From Gemmatimonadota bacterium (GTDB taxonomy: Bacteria; Gemmatimonadota; Gemmatimonadetes; Gemmatimonadales; GWC2-71-9): 64,000 nucleotides of DNA. The notes beneath the pieces were generated by a model. It saw nothing but the letters and a program-made list of their open reading frames with translations, did not search any database and had not been told where the DNA came from. The number at the start of each line of letters is the position of its first letter. The stretch's first letter is position 1. The position numbers and the translations under genes are program-made. The stretch lies in assembly GCA_009692115.1 (NCBI GenBank), contig SHZU01000004.1, positions 219,200-283,199 of the forward strand, written 5' to 3'. Shown here one piece after another: positions 59,223 through 64,000 of this stretch.

Positions 59223-60617
59223 TCAGCGGCCCGATCGAAGCGCGGCCACCGCCCGCTCGAGACCGGGATCCCGGCCGGCTTTGAGGTCCCGGTCCGCGAA
59301 CACCGGGACCGCGATGTCGGGCGGGATCCCGGGCCCGTCGAACGTCTTGCCGTCCGCGGTCCGGAATACTTCATTGGGCAGTCCGAACCGCCAGCCGTTA
59401 GGCATGCGCCGGCCCAAGACGTCGGAAAAGACGCCTTGGGTGGGCTCGCCGATGCGAAGGACTTTCGGGGCTCGTCCCATCAGAGCCTGGGTCGTGGTTT
59501 CGCCGGCGCTGATCGTCAGGGGGCCGATCAGTTCGACGACCGGACCCTTGAAGCCCGGCCGGCTGCCGGGCCGGACCACGCTTGCCTGTCCGGGCGTCCA
59601 CTTGGTGCGATCGGCAGGATCGATTCGGGCCTCCTTCGCGTACGCCACGTACTCCGCGGTGGCAAGACGAGAGGCCAGGGCCAGCCCGTAGGGATCGGCG
59701 CCGCCGAAGTTGATCCGGACGTCGATCACCAATCCGGTGAGCGCGGGATCGGAGAAGATCGTATCGAGCGCCGCCTCGAAGGCCACCAGGCCGGCAGCAA
59801 AATCCCCGTCTTTGGTGTACCCGCTCTCCGACAGGATCCGGAGGTAGCCGGTCGAGTCGTCGACGTGGCCGTACTGAACCTGATCATTGCACCATTTCTG
59901 GAGCGCGCCCGTGAGTCGTCGATCGGTCACGGACAAAATCCACGGCAGATCCTTGGTCCGGAAGTCAGCCATCCCGCTCTTCGCGACCCGGTCGGTGCCG
60001 CCGCGCAAGGTCCTGAACCGCCGCTTGATTGAATCGGCCACGATGAACGTGTGGGCGTCTTCGAGCCCGGCGATCATCCCCTGCATGATGTCGAAGAGCT
60101 GTTCCGGCGTCGTCGCCGGCGTCACGTTGGCCCGGGCCGCCGCCACGATGGCGGGCCAGTCGGCGCCCTTTTCGTCGAAGAGGATATAGTGCTCGGCCCA
60201 CGTGGTGGCGAAGACCTCGAAATTGCCTTCGGGGGTATCGGGCGTCGGTCGGTCGCACACCGCCGGGCGGGTCGGTAACCGGCGGAGGACCATGTACGAC
60301 GCCGCGCCGTCGCTCTTCAGCTGCTTCTGGCTTGGGTCGAGGCCCGCCGAAACGGCCAGAACCCGCCCGTCGCTCTCATAGGTGGCTTCGGTTCCCGGGT
60401 CGGTGGCGGCGCGCCGCAGGCCCGTGAAGGACGGAAGACAGGTCGTTTGCGTGACCTCGTACGCCTGGAGTGAGTCGCCCGTGGCCACGATCACGAACCC
60501 GTAGCCGTCGGACTTCCACGCACCCTCGAGGCCGGTCTGGGCCGGGGGCGCCGGCGCCTTCGGGTTCGAGCAGGCGGTTCCTGCCAGGGCAACGATGCCA
60601 ACGAGGAGCTTCTTCAT
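59223..60617 (-). CDS. S41-family peptidase lipoprotein
   Basis: 464 residues. Lipobox LAGTAC with Cys16. Residues about 150-450 are an S41 tail-specific-protease fold: NFEVFATTWAEHYILFDEKGADWPAIVAAARANVTP, LFDIMQGMIAGLEDAHTFI, GYLRILSESGYTKDG, LVIDVRINFGGADPYGLALASRL, and PLTISAGETTTQAL with the serine in TISAGE; the final GPGIPPDIAVPVFADRDLKAGRDPGLERAVAAL is the usual end. No PDZ domain is evident. Overlaps by 4 bp the DUF4440 gene that precedes its... stop-start junction, implying coupling. Confidence 0.9.
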   Translation of the reverse strand: MKKLLVGIVALAGTACSNPKAPAPPAQTGLEGAWKSDGYGFVIVATGDSLQAYEVTQTTCLPSFTGLRRAATDPGTEATYESDGRVLAVSAGLDPSQKQLKSDGAASYMVLRRLPTRPAVCDRPTPDTPEGNFEVFATTWAEHYILFDEKGADWPAIVAAARANVTPATTPEQLFDIMQGMIAGLEDAHTFIVADSIKRRFRTLRGGTDRVAKSGMADFRTKDLPWILSVTDRRLTGALQKWCNDQVQYGHVDDSTGYLRILSESGYTKDGDFAAGLVAFEAALDTIFSDPALTGLVIDVRINFGGADPYGLALASRLATAEYVAYAKEARIDPADRTKWTPGQASVVRPGSRPGFKGPVVELIGPLTISAGETTTQALMGRAPKVLRIGEPTQGVFSDVLGRRMPNGWRFGLPNEVFRTADGKTFDGPGIPPDIAVPVFADRDLKAGRDPGLERAVAALRSGR

Positions 60618-61114
60618 TGGAGCTCACCGGTTCCGGGTTTGATCGACTCATGGACGGCCACGATCCGCCACCGGCCGTCCTCCGGCGCCAGTACCTCGGT
60701 CCGGGCCACGAGTTCTCGCCAGGTTCTGCCGCTGGTGTCGGCTTTGGTGCAATCGAACATGGCGGTGACCACGGCCGAGGTGGGGCTCAGCACGTCGACC
60801 CGGAACGGCTCGCCCCAGGCGCACTCGACTTTGGTGTAGGTCGCGTAGCGGGGCGGCGCGCCGCGGAGGATCCCGCCCCAGTCGCCGATTTCACCGTTGC
60901 CGACATAGGCCGTGGTCTTGCCGTAGAAGGCGAGCACCGAATCGATCTGCCGGGCCCGCATCGCGACGATCATCGCGTTGGATACCGCTCGGACGGTGTC
61001 GGCGATGGCCGCCCGGGCGGCTGGGTCGAAGGGCGTCGCGGTCGGAGCCGGGCGGCATCCGGCCAAGGATCCCAAGCCTACCAGGGCCCCGGCGAGTCTG
61101 GTGAGTGTCGTCAT
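60614..61114 (-). CDS. DUF4440/NTF2-like lipoprotein
   Basis: 166 residues. Lipobox SLAGC with Cys20. The mature part (VRAVSNAMIVAMRARQIDSVLAFYGKTTAYVGNGEIGDW..., TSAVVTAMFDCTKADTSGRTWRELVARTEVLAPEDGRWRIVAVHES) is a cone-shaped NTF2/DUF4440 fold. The stop of this gene overlaps the ATG of the S41 peptidase (TGA within ATGA at 60614-60617), so the pair is translationally linked. Ligand or activity unknown. Confidence 0.8.
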   Translation of the reverse strand: MTTLTRLAGALVGLGSLAGCRPAPTATPFDPAARAAIADTVRAVSNAMIVAMRARQIDSVLAFYGKTTAYVGNGEIGDWGGILRGAPPRYATYTKVECAWGEPFRVDVLSPTSAVVTAMFDCTKADTSGRTWRELVARTEVLAPEDGRWRIVAVHESIKPGTGELQ

Positions 61115-61170
61115 GGGCTGAATATAGGCATGGTCCAGAGCACCGGGACGACACCCGCCGGCTGACCCGC

Positions 61171-62619
61171 TCAGGCAATCTTGACGTACTCGAAATCGCC
61201 GGGACGATTGTCGATCCCGACCCGCGGCGGCGCAATCCACCCCGCGTATTGACCGATGTCCATGACCGGCTGGCTCATTAGGTGCTCGATGAAGGCCTGG
61301 TCCTGGCCATTCGGCAGCATCGAATCCCGGCGCGCCATCCAGTCCGCCTCCGACACCAACCGCCCCTCCAAGTCGACCGCCACGTTCTTGAACTCGCCGA
61401 TTTTCCGGTTGAACGCCACGCTCGGCAACCGGATCTGGAACTCGATCCCGGTGTTCATGATGACCCGGTTCCACCGGTCGATTCCCTTCTGGCAATCGTT
61501 CACGTAGTCGTCCCGGAGCCGCATGTTGAGCGCCGACAACGCCGGAACCTCCATCGTCAGGATCTTGCCGTCGACCGGCCGGAGCACCGGATAGGTGGCG
61601 TGCTCGAGCCGGTGATCGTCGTCGAGCTTGTCTTCCCGATACCGGCCCTTGATCCCCGCGTGATAGGCATTGGCCGCGTTGGTCGACACCTCGGCCCCGA
61701 AGAGATCGAGGGTGAGCGAAAAGTGGAGGTTGGCCTTCTTCTGGATGGTCGGGAGGTCGATCACGCCCAGGCTTCGGACCCGCTCGATGTCGGAGGGGTC
61801 GTCGATGCCGGCCGCCTTCATCGCCTCGCAGGTCCGCTGCACGATCCGGCCCACGCCGGTCTCGCCCACGAACATGTGATGCGCCTCTTCGGTGAGCATG
61901 AACCGGCAGGTGCGCGACAGCGGATCGAAGCCCGACTGCGCCAAGGCCTCGAGTTGCATCTTCCCGTCCCGATCGGTGAAGAACGTGAACATGAAGAACG
62001 ACAGCCAATCGGGCGTGGCCTCGTTGAAGGCGCCGAGCATCCGCGGTGAATCGGCGTCGCCGGAGCGGCGCTTCAACAAGTCCTCCGCCTCCTCGCGGCC
62101 ATCGGTCCCGAAATACTTCTGGAGCAGGTACACCATGGCCCAGAGATGGCGACCTTCCTCGACGTTGACCTGGAAGAGATTCCGGAGGTCGTAGAGCGAG
62201 GGCGCGGTCTTGCCGAGGTGGCGTTGCTGCTCAACGGAGGCGGGCTCGGTGTCGCCCTGGATCACGATCAGCCGCCGGAGCATGGCGCGGTGCTCGCCGG
62301 GCACTTCCTGCCAGGCCGGTTCGCCGAGGTTGGCGCCGAACGGAACCCGCCGGTCGGGCACTTGGGGGGCCAGCAAGATGCCCCACTTGTACTCCGGCAT
62401 CTTGACGTAGTCGAACCGGGCCCAGCCGTTGGCCCCGACGCCGATGGCGGTCCGGAGGTACACCAGTGACTCCTGGAAGCCCTCGGGCCCCATGCCCATC
62501 CACCAGTCGATGTAGCCGGGGTGCCATTTCTCCAGGGCTTTCTTGACCCGCTCGTCGCTGCTCAAGCCGACATTGTTGGGGATCAATCCGTCGTAGTCGA
62601 CTGTAGTCTCATCAATCAT
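61171..62619 (-). CDS. boxB: Benzoyl-CoA 2,3-epoxidase, oxygenase subunit BoxB
   Basis: 482 residues. Diiron monooxygenase of the aerobic benzoyl-CoA (box) pathway. Diiron ligand helices are visible as FQVNVEEGRHLWAMVY and FMLTEEAHHMFVGETG; SFFMFTFFTDRDGKMQLEALAQSGFDPLSRT and YPSVLRPVD-like YPVLRPVDGKILTMEVPALSALNMRLRDDY are also conserved. Starts 3 bp after boxC, so co-transcribed. Needs BoxA for electrons, which is not in the window. Confidence 0.97.
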   Translation of the reverse strand: MIDETTVDYDGLIPNNVGLSSDERVKKALEKWHPGYIDWWMGMGPEGFQESLVYLRTAIGVGANGWARFDYVKMPEYKWGILLAPQVPDRRVPFGANLGEPAWQEVPGEHRAMLRRLIVIQGDTEPASVEQQRHLGKTAPSLYDLRNLFQVNVEEGRHLWAMVYLLQKYFGTDGREEAEDLLKRRSGDADSPRMLGAFNEATPDWLSFFMFTFFTDRDGKMQLEALAQSGFDPLSRTCRFMLTEEAHHMFVGETGVGRIVQRTCEAMKAAGIDDPSDIERVRSLGVIDLPTIQKKANLHFSLTLDLFGAEVSTNAANAYHAGIKGRYREDKLDDDHRLEHATYPVLRPVDGKILTMEVPALSALNMRLRDDYVNDCQKGIDRWNRVIMNTGIEFQIRLPSVAFNRKIGEFKNVAVDLEGRLVSEADWMARRDSMLPNGQDQAFIEHLMSQPVMDIGQYAGWIAPPRVGIDNRPGDFEYVKIA

Positions 62620-62622
62620 GGG

Positions 62623-64000
62623 TTACACTCGCTTGCGGTCGAAGCTGGGCTGAATGCCGGTACCGTATCGTTTGAGCGCGCCGTCGTCGCCGGCGGCGTT
62701 GGGGCGTTGAAAGATCCAATTCTGCCAGGCGGTGAGCCGGCCGAAGATCTTGGTCTCCATCGTTTCGGGCCCGCCGAACCGGAGGTTGGCCTCCATGCCG
62801 GTCAGCGCGTCGGGCGAAAAGCTGGCCCGCTCCTCCAGCATGATCCGGATTTCATCGGACCAATCGGTGTCGTCGTAGACGAAGGTGACCAGTCCGGCCT
62901 CGGCGGCCGCTTCGGCGTTGAGGGTCGCGCCGACCAGGCCCTCGGCCCGCGTCACGCTCTCGGGCTCGCCGAGGAAACGGGTGGCCAGACGGGTGAGACC
63001 GTTGCTCATCGGGTAGGCACCGAAGTTGAGCCGCGACAGAACCAGTGCGGGTTTGGGCGCGCCGCCGTCGCGGATGGCGGAGCGGTCGGCGGCGAAGGCG
63101 ATTTCGGCCAAAGTGCCCGCGAAACAGCTGTCCGGCTCGATCAGCGCGACCAAAGTGCGGGATGTGAGGTCCACCCGCTTGAGCACCCGCTTGATGAACA
63201 GCCGGACTTCTCGGATGAACCAGTCGTGCTGGTGGGCCTCCAGGAACTCGTCGTACTGAAGGACCGCTGCCGCGCTGCCCACGGTATGGAACACCAACTG
63301 GCCGATCTCCGGCTCGTTGAATCGGAGATGGAGGATGGCATCGTCGAGTTCACGAGCCCAGGCCAGGGGCCAGAACGTGTCGACCGCTTCGACCGCCCCT
63401 GGCACCGGCGCCATCGGGCCGCGAATCGTCACGTGGGCCAGACGGCGAGCTCGGTCGATCTCCACGCCAACAGACGGATAGTCGATCCGATCGTCGCCCA
63501 TGACCCGGTTCAACGGCGTGAGCCGCGCACGGGCGCCGGTCGCGGGCCGGTCCGATTCTTCGGCCATCGCGTGGGCGCGGGCCAGCACGCGTTCCTGCCA
63601 GCTCGACTTCGGCACCACCTCGTCGACCAACCGCCAGTCAACGGCCTTCTTGCCCCGAACCCCTTCTTCGAGGGTACAGAAGACATCGGCCAAGTCGCGG
63701 CGGACCTTCCGTTTGTCGGTAATCCGGGTCAAGCCCCCGGTGCCGGGGAGGACTGCCAACAGCGGAGTTTCCGGAAACGATACCGAGGAGTTCCGGTCGT
63801 CGATCAGCATGATATGATCGGCGGCCAGGGCCAGCTCATAGCCCCCGCCGGCGGCCGGGCCGCTCACGGCCGCGAGGTAGCGTTGGCCGCTGGATTCGCT
63901 GGCGTCTTCGATTTCGTTTCGGGTTTCGTTGGTGAACTTGCAGAAGTTCACCTTGTGGCCGTGGCTCGACTGGCTCAGCATCCGGATGTTGGCTCCGGCG
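62623..64000 (-). CDS. boxC: 2,3-epoxybenzoyl-CoA dihydrolase BoxC, 5' end outside window
   Basis: 459 residues visible, open to the window edge. Crotonase-type ring-cleaving hydrolase: GQRYLAAVSGPAAGGGYELALAADHIMLIDDRNSSVSFPETPLLAVLPGTGGLTRITDKRKVRRDLADVFCTLEEGVRGKKAVDWRLVDEVVP, then IGQLVFHTVGSAAAVLQYDEFLEAHQHDWFIREVRLFIKRVLKRVDLTSRTLVALIEPDSCFAGTLAEIAFAADRS. Ends with FGGPETMETKIFGRLTAWQNWIFQRPNAAG. It opens the epoxide ring made by BoxAB with loss of formate. First visible gene of the box operon. Confidence 0.97.
   Translation of the reverse strand, partial: AGANIRMLSQSSHGHKVNFCKFTNETRNEIEDASESSGQRYLAAVSGPAAGGGYELALAADHIMLIDDRNSSVSFPETPLLAVLPGTGGLTRITDKRKVRRDLADVFCTLEEGVRGKKAVDWRLVDEVVPKSSWQERVLARAHAMAEESDRPATGARARLTPLNRVMGDDRIDYPSVGVEIDRARRLAHVTIRGPMAPVPGAVEAVDTFWPLAWARELDDAILHLRFNEPEIGQLVFHTVGSAAAVLQYDEFLEAHQHDWFIREVRLFIKRVLKRVDLTSRTLVALIEPDSCFAGTLAEIAFAADRSAIRDGGAPKPALVLSRLNFGAYPMSNGLTRLATRFLGEPESVTRAEGLVGATLNAEAAAEAGLVTFVYDDTDWSDEIRIMLEERASFSPDALTGMEANLRFGGPETMETKIFGRLTAWQNWIFQRPNAAGDDGALKRYGTGIQPSFDRKRV

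Noticed and set aside
1..64000. CRISPR arrays, tRNA or rRNA genes, integrases, transposases, prophage
   Set aside because: Read for regularly spaced repeats, cloverleaf-type sequences and mobile-element proteins; none found.

Overview
The window is a GC-rich, gene-dense bacterial chromosome segment. It has no rRNA, tRNA, CRISPR array, transposase or phage gene that I can see. The mix of long secreted beta-propeller/amidohydrolase fusions, several S9, M28, M20 and S41 peptidases, BNR-repeat proteins, and aromatic-CoA epoxidase genes suggests an uncultured member of the Gemmatimonadota or a close neighbour. That placement is inferred from gene content only.

Layout. 1-5 kb: two tandem TolB-propeller/amidohydrolase genes and a TetR regulator with a perfect palindromic operator. 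5-13 kb: a PAS-Fis regulator, ispH, a DUF72 gene, a frameshifted PQQ sugar dehydrogenase, quinone oxidoreductase, DinB, a radical SAM protein and a cold-shock gene with a strong terminator. 13-22 kb: serine hydrolase, GH95 fucosidase, HAD, alkyltransferase-like protein, M28 peptidase. 22-26.5 kb: an aspartate-pathway block. It contains a Thr/Met-rich leader peptide with an attenuator-like hairpin in front of a chimeric asd::fpg gene and, divergently, a threonine-synthase-like enzyme followed by a MoaD/ThiS sulfur carrier and its E1-rhodanese activator. 26.5-43 kb: S9 peptidases, aminotransferase, BNR protein, CocE hydrolase, M20 peptidase, aquaporin. 43-47.7 kb: crotonase, GntR regulator and a divergent HpaB-like monooxygenase / 2-hydroxyacid dehydrogenase / flavin reductase operon. 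47.7-53 kb: a LysW amino-group-carrier operon (lysW-lysX-lysY-GATase-lysZ-lysJ) with a divergent ACT-domain gene. 53.5-56 kb: paaABCD. 56-58.7 kb: remnants of an electron-transfer cluster. 58.7-64 kb: yaeQ, S41 peptidase, then boxB and boxC (benzoyl-CoA epoxidation).

The most interesting system is the LysW operon. The carrier protein ends in EDWGQ where the characterised family ends in EDWGE, so the Glu side chain to which the amino-acid substrate is normally attached is encoded as Gln. A class II glutamine amidotransferase with an intact N-terminal Cys nucleophile lies inside the same operon, its stop codon overlapping the kinase start. I propose that it activates LysW by deamidation (or transamidation), in the way Pup-GGQ is deamidated before ligation.

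A second theme is gene decay by deletion. At least six places hold gene fragments joined abruptly, some in opposite orientation, and two frameshifts coincide with short tandem repeats. Either the genome is eroding or the assembly has lost segments; long reads across the junctions would decide.
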